64,000 nt of DNA. Source: Zoogloea sp. (GTDB lineage Bacteria; Pseudomonadota; Gammaproteobacteria; Burkholderiales; Rhodocyclaceae). Of this stretch, positions 39,281 to 47,819 are shown piece by piece. Location of the stretch: contig NZ_JAKLLN010000001.1 of assembly GCF_023150065.1 (NCBI RefSeq), forward strand, positions 502,545 to 566,544, given 5' to 3'. A model generated the notes under the pieces. The model saw only the letters and a program-made list of their open reading frames with translations, did no database searches and was not told the DNA's origin. Within the stretch, counting starts at the first letter, position 1. Each line of letters opens with the position of its first letter. The position numbers and the translations under genes were made by a program.

Positions 39281-40498
39281 ATGAAACATCTCCTCAACCT
39301 TGGTCTGCGGAATCTGCTCCGCAATCGTATCCGGACGGCCATCACCCTGGGCGCCATCGTTTTCGGGGTGTGCGGGCTGATTGTCTCCGGCGGCTTCGTC
39401 AGGGACATCTTCGTGCAGTTGGCGGAGGCTCTCATCCATTCCCAGAGCGGGCATGCCCAGGTGGGGCAGGAGGCCATCTTTGGTGCCGGCTCCCGCTCGC
39501 CGGAGCGCTATCTGCTGAAGGACCCCGACACCCTGAGAAAGACGCTGCAGGCCGATCCCGAGGTGAAGGACGTGATGGCCCGGATCACCTTTTCGGGGCT
39601 TCTGAACAACGGCAAGACGGATTACGCGATCATCGCCGAGGGGATCGAGCCTGATCGGGAGCTGGCCCTCGGTACCCATCTGCGGGTGCTGTCCGGGCGG
39701 ATGCTGAAGGATTCGGACCGCTTTGGGGCCATGCTCGGTGAGGGGGTGGCTGCCGCCATGAACCTGGCACCCGGCGATCAGGCGACACTGGTGGTGAGCA
39801 CTCTGGACGGGGCCACCAACACCCTTGATATCGAGGTGGTGGGGGTCTTCCAGAGCTTTTCCAAGGATTTTGACGCCCGTGCGGTGCGGATTTCCCTTGG
39901 GGCGGCCCAGGATCTGCTGCTGACCAAGGGTGTGGGCAAGCTGGTCGTGTCCCTCCGCTCTACCGATGGCACCGATGCGTTCATCGACCGGATGAAGCCC
40001 CAGCTTGCCGCGGATCTGCGCATTCTTGACTGGCGGACGCTGAACGACTTCTATCAGAAGACCGTGGATATCTACCAGCAGCAGTTCGGTTTTCTCCAGG
40101 CCATGGTCCTGCTGATGGTGTGCCTCAGCGTGATCAATACCCTCAACATGAGCCTGCTCGAGCGTGGCTGGGAGTTTGGCACCATGCGGGCTCTGGGCAA
40201 CCGGAGCAAGACCATCGTCTCCCTGATCGTGCTGGAGTCTCTGGTGCTCGGGGTGGTGGGGGCCACCCTGGGGTTACTGCTGGGGCTGGCTCTGGCCATG
40301 CTGATTTCCGGTGTGGGCATCCCCATGCCGCCGCCACCCAATGCCGAGATCGGCTACGACGCTTACATCCGCATCGTGCCCGCGGTCCTTCTGCAGTCCT
40401 GGGTCGTCGGTATTGTTGCGACCCTGCTCGCCTCCCTTTATCCGGCATTCCGCTCTTCGCGGGTGCCGATCATCGATGCCCTGAGAAGCCGCGCCTGA
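39281..40498 (+). CDS. FtsX/LolCE-like ABC transporter permease (second of pair)
   Basis: A 405-aa paralogue of the preceding gene with the same plan (helix about 17-38, periplasmic domain, three C-terminal helices, ending YPAFRSSRVPIIDALRSRA). Shared segments include IHSQ-SGH-QV near residue 55 and GIPMPPPPN/GIPMPPGPG before the last helix. Thirteen bases separate the two genes, so they form an operon and probably a heterodimer like LolC/LolE. The substrate is unknown. Confidence 0.85.
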   Translation: MKHLLNLGLRNLLRNRIRTAITLGAIVFGVCGLIVSGGFVRDIFVQLAEALIHSQSGHAQVGQEAIFGAGSRSPERYLLKDPDTLRKTLQADPEVKDVMARITFSGLLNNGKTDYAIIAEGIEPDRELALGTHLRVLSGRMLKDSDRFGAMLGEGVAAAMNLAPGDQATLVVSTLDGATNTLDIEVVGVFQSFSKDFDARAVRISLGAAQDLLLTKGVGKLVVSLRSTDGTDAFIDRMKPQLAADLRILDWRTLNDFYQKTVDIYQQQFGFLQAMVLLMVCLSVINTLNMSLLERGWEFGTMRALGNRSKTIVSLIVLESLVLGVVGATLGLLLGLALAMLISGVGIPMPPPPNAEIGYDAYIRIVPAVLLQSWVVGIVATLLASLYPAFRSSRVPIIDALRSRA

Positions 40499-40617
40499 AG
40501 GCGCGGCGCCTGCTTTCCCCCGCCCGGAGGGCCTCGCATCCCGAGGGTGCGTCTGAAACACATCCGGGCTTATCATCGTAGCCTTTGCCGACCGGCCTCG
40601 TTTCTGGAGTTTTCGTC

Positions 40618-41856
40618 ATGCCCGTTTTGCTTTCCTCCCCCGATGCTGCTGCACTGCTGCCGGTTCCTGGTGTCCGACTCGGGGTGACCGAAGCGGCCAT
40701 CCGCAAGCTCAACCGCAAGGATCTGACCCTCATCGAGCTCGCACCCGGCGCCCGGGTGGCCGGCGTGTTTACCCAGAACCGCTTCTGCGCCGCCCCGGTC
40801 CAGGTGTGCAAGGCACATCTGCCGGAGGGCAAGGTGCGTGCTCTGGTCATCAATACCGGGGTCGCCAATGCGGGCACCGGCGAGCCCGGCCTGGCCACTG
40901 CACGGGCCACCTGCGAAGCGGTAGCCGGCCTGTTGGGGATTCAGGCCAGCCAGGTGCTGCCCTTCTCCACTGGGGTCATTCTCGAACCCCTGCCGGTGGA
41001 CAAATTGATCGCCGGGCTTCCGGCGGCGCGGGATGCCCTCAAGGTCGATGGCTGGTACGAGGCCTGTCACGGCATCATGACCACCGACACGGTGCCCAAG
41101 GCGGCGTCCCGCCAGGTGAGCATCGGCGGCAAGACCGTGACGCTGACGGGCATCTCCAAGGGGGCGGGCATGATCAGGCCGAACATGGCGACCATGCTGG
41201 GCTTCCTAGCGACCGATGCCGATGTGGCCCAGCCGCTGCTGGATGCCCTGGTCAAGGAGGCGGCGGATCTGTCCTTCAACAGCATCACCGTCGACGGCGA
41301 CACTTCCACCAACGACAGCTTCATTCTGATGGCGACCGGCCAGGCCGGTAACGCAACCCTCGTCGATGCCCAGTCGGCCGATTACGCCGCTTTCCGGGCC
41401 GCCGTCCTGGATCTGTCCATCTGGCTGGCCCAGGCCATCGTCAGGGATGGGGAAGGGGCAACGAAGTTCATTACCCTGCAGATCGAGGGGGGCAAGGATC
41501 GGGAGGAGTGTCGCAAGGTGGGCTATGCCGTCGGCCATTCGCCGCTGGTGAAAACAGCCTTCTTTGCTTCCGACCCCAACCTGGGGCGCATTCTGGCTGC
41601 CATCGGCTATGCCGGCATCGATGATCTGGATGTGTCCCGTCTGCGTGTCTGGCTGGGGAGCGCCGGTGAAGAGGTGCTGGTGGCCGAGAAGGGCGGACGG
41701 GCGGAGTCGTACCGCGAGGATGCAGGCGCCCGCGTCATGCAGGAGGCGGAAATCACCGTGCGCGTCGATCTGGCGCGTGGCGCTGCTGCCGCTACCCTGT
41801 GGTCCTGCGATTTTTCCTACGATTACGTGAAGATCAACGCTGACTACCGCTCCTGA
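40618..41856 (+). CDS. argJ: Bifunctional ornithine acetyltransferase / N-acetylglutamate synthase
   Basis: Transfers acetyl from N-acetylornithine to glutamate, closing the cyclic arginine pathway. The 412-aa precursor self-cleaves before the catalytic threonine in MATMLGF (Ala191-Thr192 here). Other family blocks are [30 protein letters not shown] and the C-terminal [16 protein letters not shown]. The ATG at 40618 has a GGAG ribosome site 8-11 bases upstream; an earlier in-frame ATG at 40585 lacks similarity. A strong terminator follows. Confidence 0.96.
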   Translation: MPVLLSSPDAAALLPVPGVRLGVTEAAIRKLNRKDLTLIELAPGARVAGVFTQNRFCAAPVQVCKAHLPEGKVRALVINTGVANAGTGEPGLATARATCEAVAGLLGIQASQVLPFSTGVILEPLPVDKLIAGLPAARDALKVDGWYEACHGIMTTDTVPKAASRQVSIGGKTVTLTGISKGAGMIRPNMATMLGFLATDADVAQPLLDALVKEAADLSFNSITVDGDTSTNDSFILMATGQAGNATLVDAQSADYAAFRAAVLDLSIWLAQAIVRDGEGATKFITLQIEGGKDREECRKVGYAVGHSPLVKTAFFASDPNLGRILAAIGYAGIDDLDVSRLRVWLGSAGEEVLVAEKGGRAESYREDAGARVMQEAEITVRVDLARGAAAATLWSCDFSYDYVKINADYRS

Positions 41857-41886
41857 GGGCCCCCCGGAAGGGGGCGTAGTCATTGC

Positions 41887-41915
41887 CAAGGCGCCTCGAT
41901 GGGCGCCTTTTTTTC
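41887..41915. terminator. Terminator between convergent argJ and mshJ-like genes
   Basis: AGGCGCC (41889-41895), loop TCGAT and GGGCGCCT (41901-41908 region) followed by seven T residues on the + strand. It ends argJ; on the other strand it lies only a few bases past the stop of the last msh gene. Confidence 0.85.
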
Positions 41916-41916
41916 G

Positions 41917-42507
41917 TCATGAGCCAGGGAGGCGGAGGTGTATCCAGTCCATGTCGCAACGGGTGATCAGAGCGGGGGCCCTGCCCGGTTCTTCCTGGCG
42001 TGACAGCTGGCAGCGGCTTGGTCTGATGGTGGGGCGGAGCTTGTGGAGCGTGTTGATGAATTCAAGGACGGCATCCTCGTGGGGCAGATCGGCACGCACG
42101 TGCAGGGTGTGTGCAAACAGGACGGGGGGCGCATCGGCGGAGGGCGCCGTGGGTTGGAGCGGGTGTTCGGGAGTGATCTCGTAGTCGAGCAGCGGGATCG
42201 CCAAGCTCGTCCGGAGGGATTCGAGCTGTTCCATCCAGGCCACCCTGTCTACGGGACTGCTGATGCCGGTGCGCAGAATACTGGCGTGACGGCTCAGGGC
42301 TTCCCGGGTCTGGCTGGCGACCTGTTCCGCCTCCTGGAGCCTGTGTTGGGTTTGTGTGAGGCTTTGGGCCGCCATTTGAGCCCTGTTCCGGGCCGTTTGT
42401 AGCAGGTGATGACTGCCTGCTGCCAGCCCGATCGCGCTGATGAGCATGAGGGCGCCCAGGAAGATGGGGGTGCGCAGGTGCAGGGCGGGGGTGGTGGAAG
42501 GCGTCAT
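41917..42507 (-). CDS. MshJ/PilO/GspM-like pilus assembly protein
   Basis: A 196-aa bitopic protein: short cytoplasmic N-terminus, one membrane helix (about 14-33, IFLGALMLISAIGLAAGS), a periplasmic coiled coil (about 40-85) and a small domain ending CDMDWIHLRLPGS. Length and plan fit PilO/GspM/MshJ, which build the inner-membrane alignment complex between cytoplasmic motor and secretin. Sequence similarity to any one family is weak; the call rests on architecture plus position as the last of six coupled genes. Confidence 0.7.
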   Translation of the reverse strand: MTPSTTPALHLRTPIFLGALMLISAIGLAAGSHHLLQTARNRAQMAAQSLTQTQHRLQEAEQVASQTREALSRHASILRTGISSPVDRVAWMEQLESLRTSLAIPLLDYEITPEHPLQPTAPSADAPPVLFAHTLHVRADLPHEDAVLEFINTLHKLRPTIRPSRCQLSRQEEPGRAPALITRCDMDWIHLRLPGS

Positions 42508-44021
42508 GGCGGGGAGACGGGAAGGCTGACACGGACTTCAAGTTGAGGCTCGGTGTCGCCGGGGAGCGATTCTGCGATGCGCATGGGCTCGGATGAGGCC
42601 ATTTCCGCAGGCTGCCGTAACACCTGGATCTTCGCTCCGGACAGGGTTCCCAGGGCTGCTAGAAGGGTTTGGGCCCGTAAGGCACGCTCCCGGGCTTGCC
42701 CGGCGCCGGAGGGGAGATGGAAGCGCATCCGCAAGGTCTGGTTGAGCGGGGCGGGCTCGGCGGGTGGAGGGTTCTGGGGGGCGGCTGTCCACTCCAGCTC
42801 CTGCAGCTTGAAACCGGGAGCGGATGCGAGGGCTGCTGTCAGCTGGCGCAATGCGGGCTCGGGCCCGGTGTTGCTGGTGGCAAGGGCGTGGACCCGGTCG
42901 AGGGTCTGGTTGAGGCGTTCGAGGGGGAGCGGGGTGGTGGGTGTTGCCGCGATCACGTCTTCAAGACGGGCCTCCTGCAGGGCTGCTTCGCGCAGGCTCG
43001 CCTCGGCAAGGCTGCGTTGCTCGCGGGCGGCGAGCAGGTTGAGACTGGTGTAGCTCAGGCAGGCGAGGAAGAGTGCGCCGGCAAGAACGCCGGCGATGCG
43101 CCCGATCTGTTGCTGGCGGTGTCCGCTGAGTGCTTCGGCCGGGGCGAACTGGGGGAGTCGGGGTTGGGCGGCAAGTGCCTGAAGCAGGAGGGGCAGGCTG
43201 TCGGTGTGGCTGGCGTCGTACTGCAGTTTCAGGGCGAGGGCCGCCTGCTTCAGGTGCATGGGCTGGAGATCGAGCCCTGCGCTGGCGGCCGTGGCCGTGG
43301 CGGGGAGAGGGGCTGGGACCTCGTGGGGGCTCAGGAGCAGTACCCGGGTGGATCGGTCGCGGGGCACGACGCGCTGGCTGAGCAGGTAGTCGAAGCTGCG
43401 TCGGATCTCGTCGCGCACGAAACCGGGATCAGGGCTGGCATGGGCGCCCTGGCTGGCGGTGAGGCGGCTGAAGCGGAGTTGTCCGTGCTCGAAGCAGGAC
43501 ACCCGCAGGCCTGCGGGCGTGGTGTGTGCGAGGAGAAAGGGCGCTGTGCCTGAATGGAGGGGGGCGGCCAGCGCCTGGGACAGGAAAGAGGCGCTCACCA
43601 CCTGGGTCAGGATGCACGGCGAGTGCAGGATTCGTTGCAGCCAGGGCTGGATGGCGCCGGGCCGGGTGAGTGCTGCGAAGAGGATCCGCTCGTCCCTTCG
43701 GCCGGTGGGCTCCCGGCCGAGGGACAGGTGGCTGCGGAAAGGCGTGTCGCCAAACAGGTGATCCTGGCGGCGGGCCAGCATGGGCCGGCGGTCACGCCCC
43801 CTGACAAAGGGCAGGGTTTCGAGGTGATGGGCTTCGTCCGGCAGGTCTGCCAGCAGGCTGATGCGGGTGCCGGCTGCCAGGCCCGCCAGGAAGGCCTCGA
43901 AGCGCGGTAACCCGTCGTCCAGGGCGAAGTGCTGATGGAGTTCGACGCCGCTGCGGCCGACGATGAAGGCGGTAAGGCCGGCGGGGTTGAGGTAGAGGAT
44001 ATAGGGAGAGGCCATGCTCAC
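42504..44021 (-). CDS. MshI/GspL-like protein: PilM-type plus PilN-type domains
   Basis: A 505-aa protein with a cytoplasmic actin-like half (about 1-290), one membrane helix (about 307-330) and a periplasmic half with coiled coil (about 333-370) and a ferredoxin-like fold. It combines what PilM and PilN do separately, as in GspL of type II secretion and MshI of MSHA pili. The start is a GTG at 44021 overlapping the upstream stop (GTGA); the ATG at 44015 is an alternative. The stop overlaps the mshJ-like start (ATGA). Confidence 0.72.
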   Translation of the reverse strand: MSMASPYILYLNPAGLTAFIVGRSGVELHQHFALDDGLPRFEAFLAGLAAGTRISLLADLPDEAHHLETLPFVRGRDRRPMLARRQDHLFGDTPFRSHLSLGREPTGRRDERILFAALTRPGAIQPWLQRILHSPCILTQVVSASFLSQALAAPLHSGTAPFLLAHTTPAGLRVSCFEHGQLRFSRLTASQGAHASPDPGFVRDEIRRSFDYLLSQRVVPRDRSTRVLLLSPHEVPAPLPATATAASAGLDLQPMHLKQAALALKLQYDASHTDSLPLLLQALAAQPRLPQFAPAEALSGHRQQQIGRIAGVLAGALFLACLSYTSLNLLAAREQRSLAEASLREAALQEARLEDVIAATPTTPLPLERLNQTLDRVHALATSNTGPEPALRQLTAALASAPGFKLQELEWTAAPQNPPPAEPAPLNQTLRMRFHLPSGAGQARERALRAQTLLAALGTLSGAKIQVLRQPAEMASSEPMRIAESLPGDTEPQLEVRVSLPVSPP

Positions 44022-45220
44022 AGCTTCATCCGAGTGATGATGTCGTAGACCGGCATCATGACAGCGCCCATGATGGCGAGGAGCAGCCCCCCCAGCACCA
44101 GGGTGAGGGTGGGCTCAATGCTGGCCTGCAGTTTTTCGATGGCCTCCCGTACGTCCCGATCGTAGAAGTAGCTGACGTTGGCGAGGGCCGTGTCGAGGGC
44201 GCCGGTGCTTTCGCCCACTCGCAGCATGCGGGTGACCAGGGGCGGGAACAGCTCGACCGTGCGGAAAGCATCCGACACCTTGCTGCCCTGGGTGATTTCA
44301 CGCCCGACGTGCTGCAGGCCCTGGCGCAGGGCGGTGTTGCCAACCACGTCCTCCGCGGACTGGATGGCGTCGATGACTGTGATGCCCGAGGCGTACATCA
44401 TGGCGAACAGGCCTGTGAAGCGGGCCATGATGATCTTGCGCCGGACGGCACCGAGCAGGGGCAGGCGGAGGAGGGCGGCATCGAAGCGGAGCCGCAGGCC
44501 CGGGCGGATCGAGATAGCGTGACGTACCAGTACTACTCCGACGATGCCTCCGAGCACGAGGAGCCAGCCGTAGTCGATGACAAAGCCGGACAGAGCGATG
44601 AGGATGCGTGTCTGCCAAGGCAGGGCTTGCCCGGCGCTCTGGAACAGGCGGGCGAGCTCGGGGACGACGTGGACCAGTGCGACGCCCAGGGCGGCGGTGA
44701 TCACGAGGGCCACGATGGCCGGGTAGATGGCGATGCGCCGGGCGTAGGCAGCGAGCTCGTCGTCGCGCTTGAGGGTCTCGGTGAGGGCGCCGAGCACTTC
44801 GGGCAGCCGACCCGTGTGTTCCCCGGCCCGGACCAGGCTGCAGAACACGCCGTTGAATACGTCCGGGTGGCGCTGCAGGGCCTGGGATAGACCGAGCCCG
44901 CCTTCGATGGCCTCGACGACGTCACCGATGACCTGCCTGAAGCGGGCCCGGTGGAGGGAGTCGCGCAGGTCGGTCAGGCTGTCGATGATCGGTACGCCGG
45001 CGCGCAGGAACTGCTCGAGGTGAAAGCAGAAGTTGATGAGCTCCCGCCGGCCGATGGGGCGTTGCCGCTGCCAGGTGATCCGCCGGACCGGGTTGGCGTG
45101 GAGCAGGTCGAGGCCGAGGCGGCGCAGACGCAGCTCAAGGTCGTCGAGGTTGGCCGCGTCCATGCGGCCGCGCACGGTGTGGCCGCGGGGGTTCATGGCC
45201 CGGTAGCTGAAGGTGCTCAT
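44018..45220 (-). CDS. MshG/GspF/PilC-family inner-membrane platform protein
   Basis: A 400-aa polytopic protein with two T2SSF domains (about 68-190 and 272-390), each with conserved FCFHLEQFLRAGVPIIDSL / FTGLFAMMYASGITVIDAI segments, three membrane helices, and the C-terminal LVLGGLLLAIMGAVMMPVYDI. It forms the rotary platform turned by the GspE-like ATPase to extrude pilins. Overlaps both neighbours by four bases. Confidence 0.9.
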   Translation of the reverse strand: MSTFSYRAMNPRGHTVRGRMDAANLDDLELRLRRLGLDLLHANPVRRITWQRQRPIGRRELINFCFHLEQFLRAGVPIIDSLTDLRDSLHRARFRQVIGDVVEAIEGGLGLSQALQRHPDVFNGVFCSLVRAGEHTGRLPEVLGALTETLKRDDELAAYARRIAIYPAIVALVITAALGVALVHVVPELARLFQSAGQALPWQTRILIALSGFVIDYGWLLVLGGIVGVVLVRHAISIRPGLRLRFDAALLRLPLLGAVRRKIIMARFTGLFAMMYASGITVIDAIQSAEDVVGNTALRQGLQHVGREITQGSKVSDAFRTVELFPPLVTRMLRVGESTGALDTALANVSYFYDRDVREAIEKLQASIEPTLTLVLGGLLLAIMGAVMMPVYDIITRMKL

Positions 45221-46929
45221 GGGAACAGTCGGTCCGTCAGGTCGACGACCCGCGCCAGTTCCTCGAGGGAGGTGTCGCCGGCGATGACACGCCGGGTGCC
45301 GTCGTCGGCCAGGCGGGTGAAGCCCCGGGCGGCGGCGGCTTGCTGCAGTTCCCGGGCGGTGGCGCGCCGGGCGATCAGCTCATCCAGGTCGGCGTCCAGG
45401 CGCAGCAGTTCCATGATGGCCAGGCGCCCCCGGTAGCCCTGATAGTCGCATTGGGGGCAGCCCACAGGCCGGTACAGGGTGGGGCGTGCGGGCTGGTCGG
45501 CGATACCAAGCAGGCGCATTTCGGGGTCGGTTGCCGGGTAGGCCTCGCGGCAGTGGGGGCACAGGCGGCGGACCAGGCGCTGGGCGACGATGCCGATCAG
45601 GTTGCCAGCCAGGATGTCGGGCACGATGCCCAGATCGAGCAGGCGTGGGATGGCGCCGATGGCCGAGCTGGTGTGCAGGGTGGAGTAGACCTGGTGGCCG
45701 GTCATGGCGGCCTGGAAGGCCATGCGGGCGGTATCTCCGTCGCGGATCTCGCCCACCAGGATCACGTCCGGGTCCTGGCGCAGCATGGCCCGTACGCCAT
45801 TGGCAAAATCCAGCCGGGCCGCCTCGGAGACGGCTGTCTGGCGGATCTGCGCCATGGGGTACTCCACCGGGTCTTCGAGGGTCATGATGTTGACGCCCTC
45901 GGCGTTGATGTGACCGAGGATGGAGTACAGCGTGGTGGTCTTGCCGCTGCCGGTGGGGCCGGTGACGAGGATCAGCCCCTCCGGCCGGGCGATCATCAGT
46001 TTGAGCAGGTCCAGCCGGGTGTCACTGAGCCCCAGTTCGTGCAGGCCGACGATGCCTTTCTGGCGGTCCAGCACCCGCAGCACGATGTTCTCGCCATGGA
46101 TGGTGGGTTGTGTCGAGACGCGGAAGTCCACCGGGCGGCCGCTGACGCTGAGGGAGATCCGGCCATCCTGGGGGGCGCGGGTTTCGGCGATGTTGAGCCC
46201 CGCCATGACCTTGATGCGCACGGCCATGGCGGGCCAGTAGGATTTGTGCAGGGCGCGGATCTGGCGCAGCAGGCCATCGATGCGGTAGCGGATGCGCAGG
46301 AAGGCGGTTTCCGGTTCGAAGTGCAGGTCGGAAGCCCCCCGTTTGACCGCGTCGGCGAGCAGGGCGTCGATCAGGCGCACGACGGGCTGGGCATAGGTGT
46401 CGGCCCGCCCCGTGAGACTGGTGGTGTCGGCCTCTCCGGTTTCGATCTCGTGAAGAATCCCGTCGATGGACAGCTCGTGTCCGTACAGCAGATCGATGGC
46501 GCAGGCGATTTCGGAGTCGCCGGCCAGGCGCAGTTCGACCGTGGCGCCACCAGGCAGCAGGCTGCGCAGTTGGTCCTGGGCCACGATGTCGGCCGTGTTG
46601 CTGGCGGCGGCGACCAGGTGGCATTGCTGGGCGTCATAGCTGAGGGGGATCAGGCCGAGGCGTCGTGCCGCCTGGCGGGGGACCAGGGCCAGGGCTTCGG
46701 CATCGGGCAGCAGGCCGGACAGGTCGGCACTGGCCTGGTCGAGGCTGCGGGCCAGCGCATCGCGCAGCGTGGCCTCGGAGAGAAAGCCCAGGCGCACGAG
46801 CTGCCGGCCGATGATCTCCCGGGTCCGGGTCTGTTCGCGCAGGGCGATATGGAGCTGGTCGGTGCTGATCAGGCCCAGGGCGATCAGGGTCTGGCCAAGG
46901 GGCTGATGGGCATGGGGGGCACGGTTCAT
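45217..46929 (-). CDS. MshE/GspE/PilB-family assembly ATPase
   Basis: A 570-aa hexameric secretion ATPase. An N-terminal MshEN region shows two 24-residue motifs (residues about 10-33 and 39-62) separated by 5 residues, the layout of the c-di-GMP-binding MshEN domain, but the lead arginine of each is replaced (Pro10, Ile39). Then the N2 domain, Walker A GPTGSGKTTTLYS, Asp box, Walker B VGEIRDGDTARMAF, His box STLHTSS, and the zinc tetracysteine CPHC...CPQC. Coupled by ATGA on both sides. Confidence 0.92.
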   Translation of the reverse strand: MNRAPHAHQPLGQTLIALGLISTDQLHIALREQTRTREIIGRQLVRLGFLSEATLRDALARSLDQASADLSGLLPDAEALALVPRQAARRLGLIPLSYDAQQCHLVAAASNTADIVAQDQLRSLLPGGATVELRLAGDSEIACAIDLLYGHELSIDGILHEIETGEADTTSLTGRADTYAQPVVRLIDALLADAVKRGASDLHFEPETAFLRIRYRIDGLLRQIRALHKSYWPAMAVRIKVMAGLNIAETRAPQDGRISLSVSGRPVDFRVSTQPTIHGENIVLRVLDRQKGIVGLHELGLSDTRLDLLKLMIARPEGLILVTGPTGSGKTTTLYSILGHINAEGVNIMTLEDPVEYPMAQIRQTAVSEAARLDFANGVRAMLRQDPDVILVGEIRDGDTARMAFQAAMTGHQVYSTLHTSSAIGAIPRLLDLGIVPDILAGNLIGIVAQRLVRRLCPHCREAYPATDPEMRLLGIADQPARPTLYRPVGCPQCDYQGYRGRLAIMELLRLDADLDELIARRATARELQQAAAARGFTRLADDGTRRVIAGDTSLEELARVVDLTDRLFP

Positions 46930-47819
46930 GGTGACGGATCCTGGGCGGTGAGGGTGCGCAGGCGTGAGGCACTTTCGGCCTGGTTGAAGCGTGCGGGACT
47001 GCGTGTGGCGAGCGTCAGGGCCTGGCGGTAGTGGTTTGCGGCGGCCCCGGGCTGGCCTGCCCGGTCGAGGGCGACGGCCAGGTTGTAGCTGAGATCGGGG
47101 TCGTCGGGCGCGATGCTGCGGGCATGGGAGTAGGTGCGCCCGGCTTCGGCCCAGCGGTGCTGGCGCGCCAGCGTGGTGCCGAGGCCACGCAGGGCGTCAA
47201 GGTCGTCTGGCTCGGCCTGAAGGGCCTCCCGGTACAGCATTTCGGCCTGGGAAACCCTGTTGCCGAGATAGGCGGCATGGGCCAGGGACGTGGTGTTGCC
47301 GGTGCCTGCGCCAGGCTGCAGGTGGATGGCTGTGTCCGGCTGGGGGGTGGTGGACCGATCTTGGGGTGCGCTCTTGCGAGTCGTGTTCCCGGGAGCCTGG
47401 CGGATCGGCGTGTCCGGGCGTTCGGCTGTGTGGGAAGGCGGGAAGGGAGGGGGCTCAGGGGCTGCTTCGGGAGGGCGCGTCACTGCGGCCCGCGCCCTCG
47501 GGTGTGGGGGCTCGGGCAGGGCCAGGGGCCGCATCTCGAACCAGATGCCGATGGCCAGTGCGCCAAGGGCCGTGGTGCCGAGGAGGCCGACTGTCAGGGC
47601 GTGACGCGGGGGTGGCTCGGTCGGTACTGTTCTGCCAGCGGGCTCGCTTTTTGCCTCTTGGGGGAGCTTGTCTGCGGTGGCGGCAGGGGCCGGTGCGCAA
47701 GGTGGCGGAGCGATGAGTGGTTCAAGCTCGAGTCGTGATTCCGGTACCTCGGGTGTGTGAGGCACAGGCCCGTGCGTGCCGTTACCGGTACGGCGCAGGG
47801 CATCCATGAGGAGGCTCAC
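46926..47819 (-). CDS. MshN-like TPR protein
   Basis: A 297-aa protein: N-terminal MSLLMDALRRTG motif, shared with MshN/GspB-type proteins and probably the contact to the cytoplasmic partner, a Pro-rich cytoplasmic stretch, one membrane helix (about 76-94), a long Pro/Thr linker and TPR repeats (about 180-285; YREALQAEPDDLDALRGLG, YSHARSIAPDDPDLSYNLA). Overlaps the secretin and ATPase genes by four bases each. Confidence 0.75.
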   Translation of the reverse strand: MSLLMDALRRTGNGTHGPVPHTPEVPESRLELEPLIAPPPCAPAPAATADKLPQEAKSEPAGRTVPTEPPPRHALTVGLLGTTALGALAIGIWFEMRPLALPEPPHPRARAAVTRPPEAAPEPPPFPPSHTAERPDTPIRQAPGNTTRKSAPQDRSTTPQPDTAIHLQPGAGTGNTTSLAHAAYLGNRVSQAEMLYREALQAEPDDLDALRGLGTTLARQHRWAEAGRTYSHARSIAPDDPDLSYNLAVALDRAGQPGAAANHYRQALTLATRSPARFNQAESASRLRTLTAQDPSP

